58,956 nt of DNA from Dyella silvae (GCF_026421305.1 NZ_JAPJBQ010000013.1:1-58956); one strand, 5' to 3'. Shown: positions 23,488-32,117, counted from the stretch's first letter. A program made the numbers and translations. The notes: a model not told the origin generated them from the sequence alone.

Positions 23488-23784
23488 ATGCGCAATCGCC
23501 AGCCCTGCGTTTACATTCTCGCCAGTAGCCGTAATGGCACCTTGTATACGGGCGTCACTTCTAACCTGTTGGCTCGTAGCTGGCAGCATCGCAACGATGT
23601 CGTTGAGGGTTTCACCCGTCACCATCACGTCCATCAGCTGGTCTGGTACGAAATGCACGATTCCATGGAGTCGGCCATTTCACGGGAAAAGGCGATCAAG
23701 AAATGGAATCGAGCCTGGAAACTGAGGTTGATCGAAAAGACCAACCCCTGCTGGCGCGACCTTTATTCTGACCTCATTCCTTGA
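23488..23784 (+). CDS. Small GIY-YIG domain nuclease
   Basis: A 98-residue protein that is little more than a GIY-YIG nuclease domain: VYILASSRNGTLYTGVTSNL contains the two motif strands (VYI and YTG), followed by the conserved Arg in LLARSWQHR, the Glu in REKAIKKW and the end NPCWRDLY. It belongs to the YhbQ/UPF0213-like group, whose role is unsettled. The gene lies antisense between nrdA and nrdB and is flanked on both sides by copies of the same hairpin repeat; its stop codon is part of the downstream copy. This suggests it moved in together with the repeats. GGAG precedes the ATG. Confidence 0.88.
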   Translation: MRNRQPCVYILASSRNGTLYTGVTSNLLARSWQHRNDVVEGFTRHHHVHQLVWYEMHDSMESAISREKAIKKWNRAWKLRLIEKTNPCWRDLYSDLIP

Positions 23785-23901
23785 TCGTCATTCCCGCGCA
23801 GGCGGGAATCCAGAGCCTTTCGAACCTCGCGAAAGAGTCACTGGATGACCAGCCTTAGGCTGTTGTGAAGCTCTTCCCGCATTCGCGGGGGACAACGATT
23901 A
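23782..23901. repeat. CGTCATTCCCGC repeat downstream of GIY-YIG gene
   Basis: Second flanking copy, in direct orientation to the one at 23330. It includes the variant segment GGATGACCAGCCTTAGGCTG followed by TTGTGAAGCTCTTCCCGC, which also occurs at 30693-30821 and, inverted, at 58689-58760. It overlaps the last codon of nrdA. Confidence 0.75.
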
Positions 23902-26394
23902 CTGACACGCCTCGCAATACTCCGGATTCTCCAGCGAGCAGAACACCGCCGCCGTCGCCTGCTCCTGATCTTGATCCGCCACCGGCGCCGCCTTCGAAGC
24001 CGGTGCTGCCGACACCGTGGTCTTGGCAATCTTGGTCGCCGGACGCGAACGCAGGTAGTAGGTGGTCTTGATGCCGGACTTCCACGCGTACATGTACATG
24101 GAGCTGAGCTGACCGATGTTCGGGTTTTCCATGAACAGGTTCAGCGACTGGCTCTGGTCGATGTACGCACCGCGAGCCGCACCCAGGTCGATCAGCGCCT
24201 TCTGCGGAAGCTCCCACACCGTGCGGTAGATGGTGCGCAGGCGTTCCGGAATCGCGCTGATGCCCTGGATGGAGCCTTCGGACAGCTTGATGGCGTCACG
24301 CACGTCGGCGGTCCACAAGCCCAGCGTCTTCAGCTCTTCCACCAGATAGCGATTCACCACCAGGAAGTCGCCCGACAGCGTTTCGCGCTTGAACAGGTTG
24401 CTCACCTGCGGCTCGATGCACTCGTAGCAGCCCGCGATAGAGGCGATGGTGGCGGTCGGTGCGATGGCGATCAGCAGCGAGTTGCGCAGCCCCTTGGCCT
24501 TGATCGACTCGCGCAGTTCGTCCCAGCGTGCCTTGTCGGTGGGCGTGGCGTTCGACCAGTAGTCGAACTGCAGCTCACCGTTGGCCGCGCGGCTTTCGGC
24601 AAAGCCAGGGTGCGCACCGTTCTCCGCGGCCAGCTCGTTCGACTGCCACAGCGCGTTGTAATAGATCTCTTCGGCGATGCGGGTGGAAAGCATCAGCGCT
24701 TCGGCCGAATCGAACGGCAGACGCAGCTTGAAGAACACGTCCTGCAAGCCCATCACGCCCAGACCCACCGGACGCCACTTGTTGTTGGCGACCTTGGCGG
24801 TGTCGATCGGGTAGAAGTTGAGATCGATCACGCGATCGAGCTGGCGCACGGCGGTACGCACCGTGGAGGCGAGCTTGTCGAAATCGAACTGGCCGTCCAC
24901 CACGTGGCGCGACAAGTTCACCGAACCCAGGTTGCACACCGCCGTTTCATCGGCGTTAGTGACTTCCAGGATCTCAGTGCACAGGTTCGAAAGGTGGATG
25001 ACGTTTTCCGACTTCGCCGTCTGGTTGCTGGTGGCGTTGCTGCGGTCCTTGAAGGTCATCCAGCCGTTGCCGGTCTGCGCCAGTGTGCGCAGCATGCGGG
25101 CGTAAAGCTCGCGTGCCTTGACCTTCTTGGTGGCCAAGCCAGCGGCTTCCGCTTCACGGTAGGCCTTCTCGAACGTCTCGCCCCAACTGTCGACGAAGTG
25201 CGGCACGACCTTGGGGTCGAACAGCGACCACTCGCCGTCGCTCTCCACGCGGCGCATGAACTCGTCCGGGATCCAGTTGGCGAGGTTGAGGTTGTGCGTG
25301 CGACGGGCATCGTCGCCCGTGTTGTCGCGCAGCTCGAGGAATTCCTCGATGTCGCCGTGCCACGGCTCCAGGTAAACGCAGGCCGCGCCTTTGCGCTTGC
25401 CGCCCTGGTTCACCGCCGCCACGGAGGCGTCGAGCGTCTTCAGCCACGGCACCAGGCCGTTGGAGTGGCCATTGGTGCCCTTGATCAGCGAGCCGCGCGA
25501 ACGAACGCGCGAGTAGGCGAGACCGATGCCGCCGGCGAACTTGCTGAGCTTGGCCACGTCGCCGTACTTCTCATAGATCGACTCCAGCGAGTCGGCCGGT
25601 GAGTCGAGCAGGAAACATGAGCTGAGCTGCTCGTGCGCGGTGCCGGCATTGAACAGCGTCGGCGAGCTGGCGATGTATTCCAGCGAGGAAAGCAGGCGAT
25701 AGAGCTCCAGCGTCTCGCCAATCTCGTTGCCGCCCAGCGCGCAGGCGATGCGCATGAAGAAATGCTGCGGCGTCTCGACCACCTTGCGCAGCTGCGGATG
25801 ACGCAGCAGGTAGCGGTCATACACCGTGCGCAGGCCGAAGTATTCGAAGCGGCGCGTGGCGTGCGGGTCGATCGCGTCGTTGAGCTTGCGCGCGTTGGTG
25901 GCGACGAAGTCGCGCAGGCGATCGTTGAGAATGCCCAGTTCCGCGCCGCGTGCGATCGACTGCGAGAAGCTCTGGATTTCCTGTCCGCTCACTTCCTTGT
26001 CGATGTACGCAGCCAGCAAGCGCGCGGCGAGCTGACCGTATTCGGGTTCTTCCGCGGTAAGCGCGGCAGCCGTGCGGATAGAGAGCTGATCCAGCTCTGC
26101 CGTGGTGGCGCCGTCGTACAGGCCGCCGATGGTCTTGAGCGCCACGCGCAGCGGATCGACGCCGTGCAGGCCTTCGCTGCTGCGGGTGACTGCGCGAACG
26201 ATCTTGTTGACGTCCACCGCTTCCTGGCGGCCGCTGCGCTTGGTCACGCGCATCTGGCCGGGGTTGTGCGGCGGGGTCAGGGCAAACGGAGTATCCGCGC
26301 GCGGCGCTTCGGCCACGACGGCATCGGCGGGGAAAGCAGCATTGTCGGCGCGCTCGTTGTCACGTTCGCGGCCGGTGGTATCGATAGGTTGCAT
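23899..26394 (-). CDS. nrdA: Ribonucleotide reductase alpha subunit, class I
   Basis: An 831-residue R1 subunit. An N-terminal Pro/Asp-rich leader is followed by an ATP-cone (about 48-135: MRVTKRSGRQEAVDVNKIVR) for allosteric activity control, then the catalytic barrel with SSCFLLDS (first redox Cys), NLCTEILEV (catalytic Asn, Cys, Glu) and AVCNLGSVNLS (second redox Cys). The C-terminal CSLENPEYCEACQ carries the Cys pair that is re-reduced by thioredoxin or glutaredoxin. The ATG at 26394 is chosen; an earlier in-frame start would extend into the leader. A cobalamin riboswitch and NrdR-like boxes lie upstream, so expression probably falls when B12 is plentiful. Confidence 0.93.
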   Translation of the reverse strand: MQPIDTTGRERDNERADNAAFPADAVVAEAPRADTPFALTPPHNPGQMRVTKRSGRQEAVDVNKIVRAVTRSSEGLHGVDPLRVALKTIGGLYDGATTAELDQLSIRTAAALTAEEPEYGQLAARLLAAYIDKEVSGQEIQSFSQSIARGAELGILNDRLRDFVATNARKLNDAIDPHATRRFEYFGLRTVYDRYLLRHPQLRKVVETPQHFFMRIACALGGNEIGETLELYRLLSSLEYIASSPTLFNAGTAHEQLSSCFLLDSPADSLESIYEKYGDVAKLSKFAGGIGLAYSRVRSRGSLIKGTNGHSNGLVPWLKTLDASVAAVNQGGKRKGAACVYLEPWHGDIEEFLELRDNTGDDARRTHNLNLANWIPDEFMRRVESDGEWSLFDPKVVPHFVDSWGETFEKAYREAEAAGLATKKVKARELYARMLRTLAQTGNGWMTFKDRSNATSNQTAKSENVIHLSNLCTEILEVTNADETAVCNLGSVNLSRHVVDGQFDFDKLASTVRTAVRQLDRVIDLNFYPIDTAKVANNKWRPVGLGVMGLQDVFFKLRLPFDSAEALMLSTRIAEEIYYNALWQSNELAAENGAHPGFAESRAANGELQFDYWSNATPTDKARWDELRESIKAKGLRNSLLIAIAPTATIASIAGCYECIEPQVSNLFKRETLSGDFLVVNRYLVEELKTLGLWTADVRDAIKLSEGSIQGISAIPERLRTIYRTVWELPQKALIDLGAARGAYIDQSQSLNLFMENPNIGQLSSMYMYAWKSGIKTTYYLRSRPATKIAKTTVSAAPASKAAPVADQDQEQATAAVFCSLENPEYCEACQ

Positions 26395-26482
26395 GGCGAC
26401 TTCGCTCCAAGCTTGGTCATCAACCGCCTGCTCCCGCGCGCAGGGCTGAAAAAAGGGGTGAGATTTCGCGGACAGTCGAGCA

Positions 26483-26501
26483 GCAGGGCTGGTTGCCCTG
26501 C
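26483..26501 (-). promoter_or_regulatory. Leader hairpin between riboswitch and nrdA
   Basis: GCAGGGCTGGTTGCCCTGC (as read on the plus strand) is a perfect hairpin in the nrdA leader, between the riboswitch and the start codon. It may belong to the expression platform. Confidence 0.4.
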
Positions 26502-26561
26502 GCATCGACGTACTTCCCCGCGGAAGCCGTCACCCACACCACGACGCGTTGGCCGCAGCTG

Positions 26562-26748
26562 TCGGCAGGTCTTCGGACTTGCGGACGCGGGTCTTGCGAC
26601 CCTGCCTACTCGCTCCCGCTTCCCAGCCGCTGAGGGCCAGTGCGTTGTTGGCTTTCGTTTCCGCTTACCGCTGCGGGGCAGTCCCGGATTTCCACCGGAT
26701 TCCCGTTTTAAGCCATTCCGACCGTTGGTCTGAGAGTGGCACCGACGG
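26562..26748 (-). ncRNA. Cobalamin (B12) riboswitch upstream of nrdA
   Basis: Read on the minus strand, the leader contains the ordered conserved parts of a cobalamin riboswitch: GGTGCC near the 5' end, GGCTTAAAACGGGAATCCGG, then TGGAAATCCGGGACTGCCCC with GCAGCGGTAAGCGG, a variable arm, and the 3' closing element AAGTCCGAAGACCTGCC (B12 box). The element ends about 165 bases before the nrdA ATG. Riboswitches of this class repress class Ia reductase genes in organisms that also own a B12-dependent reductase (shown for Streptomyces coelicolor nrdABS). I therefore expect an nrdJ gene elsewhere in this genome. Confidence 0.9.
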
Positions 26749-26749
26749 G

Positions 26750-26797
26750 GCACAACATATCGGGCCGTTCAGGGCCGGTCAACCCAATAGATTGTGG
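26750..26797 (-). promoter_or_regulatory. nrdA promoter with two NrdR-like boxes
   Basis: On the minus strand, TTGACC (26777-26782) and TATGTT (26754-26759) are spaced by 17 bases and would start transcription at the riboswitch 5' end. Two sequences resembling the NrdR box (ACACTATATATAGTGT consensus) lie at 26782-26797 (CCACAATCTATTGGGT) and 26750-26765 (GCCCGATATGTTGTGC), 32 bases apart, i.e. three helical turns, as is usual for NrdR. The second is degenerate in one half. Confidence 0.6.
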
Positions 26798-26884
26798 ATT
26801 AGGCGTGGATAAGCCGGAAAAGCCGAGCCGGATGACGGGGTTAGCGGGCGGTAGGAAATTTTCCTGCCGGGAAGGGGAAGGAGC

Positions 26885-26952
26885 GAGTGAAGAGGAGTGA
26901 GAAATGAGAGAAGAGCCGGTCAGCCCCATCTCTCACTCCTCACTTCTCACTC
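26885..26952. repeat. GAGTGAGAAGTGAGG-type inverted repeat
   Basis: GAGTGAAGAGGAGTGAGAAA faces TCACTCCTCACTTCTCACTC across a short spacer. The stop codon and last few codons of the DJ-1 gene lie in its right arm. A related element is at 45291-45350. It probably ends transcription from the DJ-1/M13 unit before the nrdA promoter. Confidence 0.65.
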
Positions 26953-27806
26953 TTGCTCTCAAGCATTGCCGCGAACTCGCGGGCGAACCGGTGCACGTCG
27001 CCGGGCCAACGGGCTGAGACGTAGTTGCCGTCGCGCACGACGAAGGCCGGGGTGTCGTCAGTGTCGGTGTCGCGCACCAGGCCCGACGTCTTGCGGCGGT
27101 AGTGCACGGCGTCGCGTGGAACATCGAGGAAGTCTTCCGGGCGTGCCAGGGCACGCGTCACTTCCTGCTGCACCGACATGTAGCCGACAGGCTGGCCGGG
27201 ACCATCCGGATAGGTGCGGTAGTAGTCCGGATCCCAGAACCGCGTGATGCGTGTAAGCGACCACGCGGATTTCTCCAGTGCCCAGGTGAGCCCCGTCGTC
27301 CGTCGCCCATGCAGCACCGAGCGGCCATTCGCACCGCGGCTGCGCGCGGCCAGCACCACGCCGTGGCAAATGGCGGCAACGGGTTTGTCTGCGGCGAAGA
27401 ACGCCGCCACTGCATTTTGCAGCAGCGTGCTTTCCAGATAAATACGTACACCGCGTGCGCAATGTCCGCCAGGCAATAGCAGGCCATCGAAGTGAGAAGG
27501 ATCGATGGCGTCCCATGGCAGCGGCGCATTGAAGTTCGCGTCCATCAATAAGGACGCGTAATCGCGCCGCGCGTCGGTATTGGCACGCAGCAAGCGGCCG
27601 AAGAGCGTCAGTTTGCGCAGCCCTGGTATGAACCCCCACGGATCCAGCCCTTCACCGCTGATCATGATCGGATCCGCGCTGGCGGTCTGGCCGTCTGGTG
27701 TAGCGAAAACGACTTTATGTCCGGCCGCAGTCAGCACGCGCCACGGCACGGCCACCTCGCTGGGGTCGAAGTCCTGATGAGGCAGTGGTACCAGCACCGT
27801 CGCCAT
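26940..27806 (-). CDS. DJ-1/PfpI-family protein
   Basis: A 288-residue class I glutamine amidotransferase-like protein. The nucleophile elbow AICHGVVLAARS carries the reactive Cys, and LLPGGHCARGVR contains the upstream turn of the DJ-1/PfpI fold. It is longer than PfpI (about 170 residues), with a C-terminal extension after the core (TWALEKSAWSLTRITRFW onward). Related proteins include chaperone/deglycase and type 1 glutamine amidotransferase-like enzymes; the substrate is unknown. The ATG at 27806 lies 5 bases after the M13 peptidase stop, so the two are probably co-transcribed. The last residues (SKSEK) are encoded inside a dispersed repeat. Confidence 0.82.
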   Translation of the reverse strand: MATVLVPLPHQDFDPSEVAVPWRVLTAAGHKVVFATPDGQTASADPIMISGEGLDPWGFIPGLRKLTLFGRLLRANTDARRDYASLLMDANFNAPLPWDAIDPSHFDGLLLPGGHCARGVRIYLESTLLQNAVAAFFAADKPVAAICHGVVLAARSRGANGRSVLHGRRTTGLTWALEKSAWSLTRITRFWDPDYYRTYPDGPGQPVGYMSVQQEVTRALARPEDFLDVPRDAVHYRRKTSGLVRDTDTDDTPAFVVRDGNYVSARWPGDVHRFAREFAAMLESKSEK

Positions 27807-27811
27807 GTGCC

Positions 27812-29884
27812 TCACCAGATCCGCACCCGATCCTTCGAGTCGAGGTAAAGCTTGTCGCCCGACTGCACATCGAACGCCTGATACCACCCATCGATATTGC
27901 GCACCGGTCCGTTCACGCGGAAGGTGCGTGGCGAATGCGGGTCGCTGGTGACCTGGCGGCGGATGGCGTCGTCGGTGAGCTTGCCGCGCCAGGCTTGTGC
28001 CCAGCCGAGGAATACGCGCTGGTCGCCGGTGAGGCCATCAATGACCGGTGCAGGCTTGCCGTGCAGGGAGGCACGATAAGCATCGAGCGCCAGGGTGAGG
28101 CCGCCGAGGTCGGCAATGTTCTCGCCCATGGTCAGATCGCCGTTGATGTGTACGCCTGGCAACGGTTCGAAGGCGTCGTATTGCGCGCCGAGTTTTTTCG
28201 CGCGTTCATCGAAGGCCTTGGCATCCGCGGGTGCCCACCAGTCACGCAGTGCGCCGTCGGCGTCGATCTTGCGGCCTTCATCGTCGAAGCCGTGCGTCAG
28301 TTCGTGACCGATGACGCCACCGATCGCACCGTAGTTGATGGCGGGGTCGGCGTTAGGATCAAACATCGGTGGCTGCAGAATGGCGGCCGGAAAGACAATG
28401 TCGCGCAGCGAGCCGTTGTAGGCGTCGTTGGTCTGCGGGGTCATGGTCCAGTCGCTGCGATCCACCGGACCATGCAGGCGATTCACGTAGAACGACCAGT
28501 CGGCTTGCGCGGCACGCAACACGTTGCCGGTGAGATCGTCGTTGCGCATCGCTACGTTCGAGTAGTCGCGTGGATGGTCGGGATAGCCGACCTTGATGGT
28601 GTAAGTGTCGAGCTTGCGCAGCGCTTCCTGGCGGGTTTGCGGGCCCATCCAGTCGAGCTTCTCGATGCGTACGCGATAGGCGGCCTTGAGGTTGGCTACG
28701 AGCTCTTCGATTTTTGCTTTCGACGATGCGGGAAAGTATTTGGCCGTATAAAGCTGGCCTACGCCCCAGCCCAGGTTGCCGAAGCAGGAAAGCCGGTCGT
28801 TGACGCCGCAGTCGCCGCCCGAGACGGCATGCACGCCTCGCTTCCAGCGCGCCTCGATCTGCTGCTGACCGGCAAGCGTCTTGTTGTGCATCTCGAAGTA
28901 CGCGTCCTGGAATGGCTGGGACAGGTAGTACGCGGCATCGTCCGCAATGCGCGCGGCTTGCCATGCCTGGATGGTGCCGACGGGTGTCTTCGCATATAGC
29001 GCGGTGAGTTTGGGGAACGCCGGTTTCTCCATCACCACGACGTTGTTGAGATCACCCAGCTGCGAGGCCTTCAGAAAATCTTTCCAGGCGAAGCCTGGTG
29101 CAAGCTTTTCTAGTTCGGCGAGGCTCATCGGGTTGTACATTGCCACCGGATCGCGTTGCTCGACCTTGCTGAGGTTGGCCAGCGCAATCGCTGTTTCGAA
29201 GGCGACCACATCCTTCGCGGCAGCATCGGGCTGTGGCCAGCCGGCCAGGGTAAGCAGGCGCGTCACATACGCTTGGTATGCAGCCTTTTGCTTGGCGAAC
29301 TCGGGCTTGAGGTAGTAATCGCGATCCGGCAGTCCGAGTCCGGCCTGCGAGAGATACACCGTGTAACGCTTGGTGTCCTTCAGGTCGATATCGAAGTTGA
29401 CGCTGAACAGCGAGCCTTCGAAATCCGTATTGGTGCGCCCCATCAGGGCGGCCTGCGCATCACGCGTGGTGGCGTGGCGCACGGCATCCAGTTGCGGGGC
29501 GATGGGCTTGGCGCCCAGCGCATCGATGTGAGCGCTGTCCATGAACGATTGGTAGAACGCGCCCACCTTGCCCTCCAGCGTGGTGGCCGGTTCATGGCCG
29601 TTGGCAGCGGCCTCCATGATGTCGTGCAGGCGCTGCTCGGTGAGGTCGGACATGGCCAGCCGCAGGCTCACGGCGGGCTTGTCGGCAGGAATGGGCGTGT
29701 GATCCAGCCAGGTGCCGTTGGCATAACGGAAGAAATCGTTGCCGGGCTTGGTGTGGGTATCGGCGCCAGACTGATCGAAACCCCAGGCGCCATAGAGCGG
29801 CTTGCCGGCGGTGGGATCGGCGGCGTGCGCCGCCCCGACGATCAATGCACCCAGACAAGCGACTGCCAGCATCCGGTTGACCAT
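27812..29884 (-). CDS. M13-family (neprilysin-like) zinc metallopeptidase
   Basis: A 690-residue exported peptidase with a signal peptide (residues 1 to about 21, ending AHA). Zinc site HELTHGFDDEGR and downstream third-ligand motif ENIADLGG are intact, along with NDAYNGSLRDIVFPAA (substrate-binding, NAYY-type) and the usual C-terminal VRIW. The ATG at 29884 follows GGGAGGG. The protein is probably periplasmic or a secreted oligopeptidase and works on small peptides, complementing the S9, M28 and DPP-IV peptidases in this window. Operon with the DJ-1 gene downstream. Confidence 0.92.
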   Translation of the reverse strand: MVNRMLAVACLGALIVGAAHAADPTAGKPLYGAWGFDQSGADTHTKPGNDFFRYANGTWLDHTPIPADKPAVSLRLAMSDLTEQRLHDIMEAAANGHEPATTLEGKVGAFYQSFMDSAHIDALGAKPIAPQLDAVRHATTRDAQAALMGRTNTDFEGSLFSVNFDIDLKDTKRYTVYLSQAGLGLPDRDYYLKPEFAKQKAAYQAYVTRLLTLAGWPQPDAAAKDVVAFETAIALANLSKVEQRDPVAMYNPMSLAELEKLAPGFAWKDFLKASQLGDLNNVVVMEKPAFPKLTALYAKTPVGTIQAWQAARIADDAAYYLSQPFQDAYFEMHNKTLAGQQQIEARWKRGVHAVSGGDCGVNDRLSCFGNLGWGVGQLYTAKYFPASSKAKIEELVANLKAAYRVRIEKLDWMGPQTRQEALRKLDTYTIKVGYPDHPRDYSNVAMRNDDLTGNVLRAAQADWSFYVNRLHGPVDRSDWTMTPQTNDAYNGSLRDIVFPAAILQPPMFDPNADPAINYGAIGGVIGHELTHGFDDEGRKIDADGALRDWWAPADAKAFDERAKKLGAQYDAFEPLPGVHINGDLTMGENIADLGGLTLALDAYRASLHGKPAPVIDGLTGDQRVFLGWAQAWRGKLTDDAIRRQVTSDPHSPRTFRVNGPVRNIDGWYQAFDVQSGDKLYLDSKDRVRIW

Positions 29885-29971
29885 AAACCCTCCCGCCTTG
29901 GTTGAGTGCCCGGATACTCGCACGCCGGCAAGTGGCCACCAGTGCTGGAAGTTGTGCCGCGCCGCAAAAGC

Positions 29972-29999
29972 CAACGGCCCGGCGATGGCCGGGCCGTTG
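29972..29999 (-). terminator. Terminator after small exported protein
   Basis: CAACGGCCCGGC / GCCGGGCCGTTG, 12-base perfect stem with a 4-base loop; on the minus strand it runs into GCTTTTG. It ends the gene at 30024-30386. Confidence 0.75.
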
Positions 30000-30023
30000 C
30001 TGTCACATCGTGTGTTGCCCGGA

Positions 30024-30386
30024 TCAGCCGGCAGCGCGCTGCTTATGGATGCGCTTGCTGTCCTGGTTCAGCGACTTGTTGAGGTTCTTCTGTTCCTGCT
30101 TGGTCAGGTGGCCGCCATGCTGGGCTTCGTCACGGCTTTCGCGTGCGGCGATGTTGGCGTCCTGCTTTTCATCACGCGTCGCCTGCTTGGCGTTGAGCTG
30201 GCCGTCGGCCACGCCTGCCTGGATGCGATCCTGCTGGTTCTCCAGACGCTGGTTCACTTCAGAAACGCGCGGGTGGCCGGGGATGTTCTCCGGCGAGGTG
30301 GACTGCGCCATGGCGCCGGCGCTCGCGAGCACAGCGGCCATCGAAAAAGCGATCAGGCTGAAACGCGTCGTCATCTTGGTCTGCAT
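30024..30386 (-). CDS. Small exported Gln/Lys-rich protein
   Basis: A 120-residue protein with a signal peptide (residues 1 to about 27, ending GAMA-Q). The mature part is highly polar and helical, with pattern VNQRLENQQDRIQAGVADGQ, then AARESRDEAQHGGHLTKQEQ and KNLNKSLNQDSKRI. Similar proteins with this same pattern are widespread in Proteobacteria (also Burkholderiales), but no function is known to me. The repeated Asn/Gln-Arg residues suggest a two-helix hairpin. It is monocistronic with its own terminator; a structural or stress role in the periplasm is possible. Confidence 0.8.
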   Translation of the reverse strand: MQTKMTTRFSLIAFSMAAVLASAGAMAQSTSPENIPGHPRVSEVNQRLENQQDRIQAGVADGQLNAKQATRDEKQDANIAARESRDEAQHGGHLTKQEQKNLNKSLNQDSKRIHKQRAAG

Positions 30387-30692
30387 GGCTTTGAATCCTT
30401 GGTTCCGGGTGAGTTTTTGCAGGGCAAAGCTCGCCTTGGGGGAGTTTCACCCCGCGTCGTAAGAGCGCTTGCCCCTGTCGCCACCCGGTTGAATGGGTGG
30501 CTCAGGGCGGAAAACGAGCCTGCGTGGGCCCGGTTGACGTCGTTGATGCGCCCGGCCGGTTTTGTTCAGCCGCAAGTAGGATTTGCTGCGAAAGTTCGTC
30601 AGGCAGGCGAAAGCATTTGCTTCGCAATGGCCGTCTTTTGTGGAAATGCCGCCTTTAGCGGCAAGCAAACGTTCTGCACAGCATGGTTGTTA
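30387..30692. other. Gap without recognised gene
   Basis: About 300 bases upstream of the small exported protein. I see no gene; it probably holds that gene's promoter. It ends in the hairpin repeat at 30693. Confidence 0.5.
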
Positions 30693-30821
30693 CCTCACCG
30701 TCATCCCCGCGAAGGCGGGGATCCAGCGACTTTCGATCTTCCGTGACATCTAAAAGGCACTGGATGACCAGCCTTCGGCTGTTGTGAAGCTCTTCCCGCC
30801 TTCGCGGGGATGACGGTGAGG
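30693..30821. repeat. CGTCATCCCCGC repeat, composite form
   Basis: CCTCACCGTCATCCCCGCG at the left and CGCGGGGATGACGGTGAGG at the right, with the inserted segment GGATGACCAGCCTTCGGCTG that also occurs at 23782-23901. Confidence 0.8.
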
Positions 30822-30864
30822 GATAGGTACGAGTGCGCTAGATAAGGGAAACGGGGGCGGATTC

Positions 30865-31395
30865 TTAAGCCCGCGCTTCCACAAGCGTGCGCAGATTGCC
30901 GAGGCCCTCCTCGAAATCCTTGCCGATCATCTTGTCCATGTTGATCACCAGGCCCATCAGCTTGCTCGTGAAGTTCGACTCGCCATGCAGCGCCCAGGTA
31001 ACCTGGGTAGCCGCACCGCGCGAATCGAGCCGGAACTCAGCCGTATGGCTGGCTTTGAAGGGCGCAAAGAAATCCAGTTTCATCTCGATGCGCGACGACG
31101 GCGTGGACTGGCTGATTTCCATGCGGCCACTGCCGACGTTCTTGTTGCCGTTCCATCCGTAGGTGGCGCCGACGCCCGCGTCCGGGCCTTCGTAACTGCG
31201 CTGCATGTTCGGATCTTTCTTTTCGTACGGCGACCATGACGGCCAGCGGTGCAGGTCGTTGATGATCGGAAAAATCCGTTCCGGCGCCGCCTGGATGGTG
31301 GCCGTGCGTTCGACGGTAAAACGGTCGGGGCGCGTGGCGGCGATCACCAGCACGGCGGCGATGATCAGCAGAATGATGACGAGTGCGATAAGCAT
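30865..31395 (-). CDS. SRPBCC-family protein with membrane anchor
   Basis: A 176-residue protein: an N-terminal hydrophobic helix (residues 2-20) followed by a START/Bet v1-like SRPBCC domain (FTVERTATIQAAPERIFPII, then LHRWPSWSPYEKKDP, and TQVTWALHGE). Polyketide-cyclase-type proteins of this sort bind hydrophobic ligands; the ligand is unknown. The single helix would anchor it in the inner membrane with the domain outside or inside, which cannot be decided. Downstream of a GST gene (35-base gap) and probably in one unit with GST and YceI. Confidence 0.82.
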   Translation of the reverse strand: MLIALVIILLIIAAVLVIAATRPDRFTVERTATIQAAPERIFPIINDLHRWPSWSPYEKKDPNMQRSYEGPDAGVGATYGWNGNKNVGSGRMEISQSTPSSRIEMKLDFFAPFKASHTAEFRLDSRGAATQVTWALHGESNFTSKLMGLVINMDKMIGKDFEEGLGNLRTLVEARA

Positions 31396-31430
31396 GACGT
31401 GTCTCCAGAATAAAAATGGCGAGGGCCTGG

Positions 31431-32117
31431 TCAGGCTGCCGCGGGTTCCTTGGGCACCATGTGCATATAGGGCTCGGCTTCCCTCAGTACGCGATCAAAT
31501 GAGGGACGTTGCATCAGGCGCAACAGGTAGGCCGCGGTGTGCGGGTATTCCTCTTCCAGCGGTATCAGCAGATTGCCGTAGAACAGCGCCGGTGCGGCGG
31601 CGCAGTCGGCCATGCTGAAGCTGTCGCCTGCGGCCCAGGCGTGATGGCCCATGCGTTTTTCGAGGATGCCCAGCGACACATGCAAGCGATCGCGCGCCTG
31701 CGCGACGCCATAGCGATCGTGCTGATCCGATGGGCGCAGACGATCGGTAATGATCTTCTGCACCTGGTCATGCACGTAGATGTCGATGAAGCGGTCCTGC
31801 AGGCGCACCTCGCGCGCAGCGTCGGCATCAGCGGGTATCAGGACCACCGGGCCCGGATAGTGCTGAGCGAGATACTCGATGATGATGCTCGATTCGGGTA
31901 TCTGCTGATCGCGCGCATCGTCGTGCAGCAACGGAAAGCGGCCGATGGGCCACCGCTTGTAGAAAGCATCGCGCGCCTCGGCGTTGGCCAGATCGACCAG
32001 GTGCGGACGGAACGGCGTGCCGTTCTCATACAGCGCGACCAGTACCTTGTGGCAGTAGGACGCAAGGGGATGCATGTAGAGCGTGAGTGACATGGGCGTG
32101 TACCGTCGATGCGTCAT
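31431..32117 (-). CDS. Glutathione S-transferase family protein
   Basis: A GST-fold protein of up to 228 residues. The thioredoxin-like domain starts LTLYMHPLASYCHKVLVALY, where SYCHK places a Cys in the active-site loop; then PIGRFPLLHDD (cis-Pro) and ESSIIIEYLAQHY for glutathione binding. The C-terminal domain carries FSMADCAAAPALFY. The start at 32117 overlaps the stop of yceI (TGATG), which would couple translation; the ATG at 32093 fits the family start better. Together with YceI and the SRPBCC protein it may serve stress defence. Confidence 0.85.
   Translation of the reverse strand: MTHRRYTPMSLTLYMHPLASYCHKVLVALYENGTPFRPHLVDLANAEARDAFYKRWPIGRFPLLHDDARDQQIPESSIIIEYLAQHYPGPVVLIPADADAAREVRLQDRFIDIYVHDQVQKIITDRLRPSDQHDRYGVAQARDRLHVSLGILEKRMGHHAWAAGDSFSMADCAAAPALFYGNLLIPLEEEYPHTAAYLLRLMQRPSFDRVLREAEPYMHMVPKEPAAA

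Noticed and set aside
22168-26733. Long plus-strand frames opposite nrdB and nrdA
   Set aside because: nrdA and nrdB are certain on the other strand; these frames have no motifs and reflect GC-rich third positions.
27785-28999. 404-codon plus-strand frame opposite the M13 peptidase
   Set aside because: Antisense shadow of a well-supported gene.
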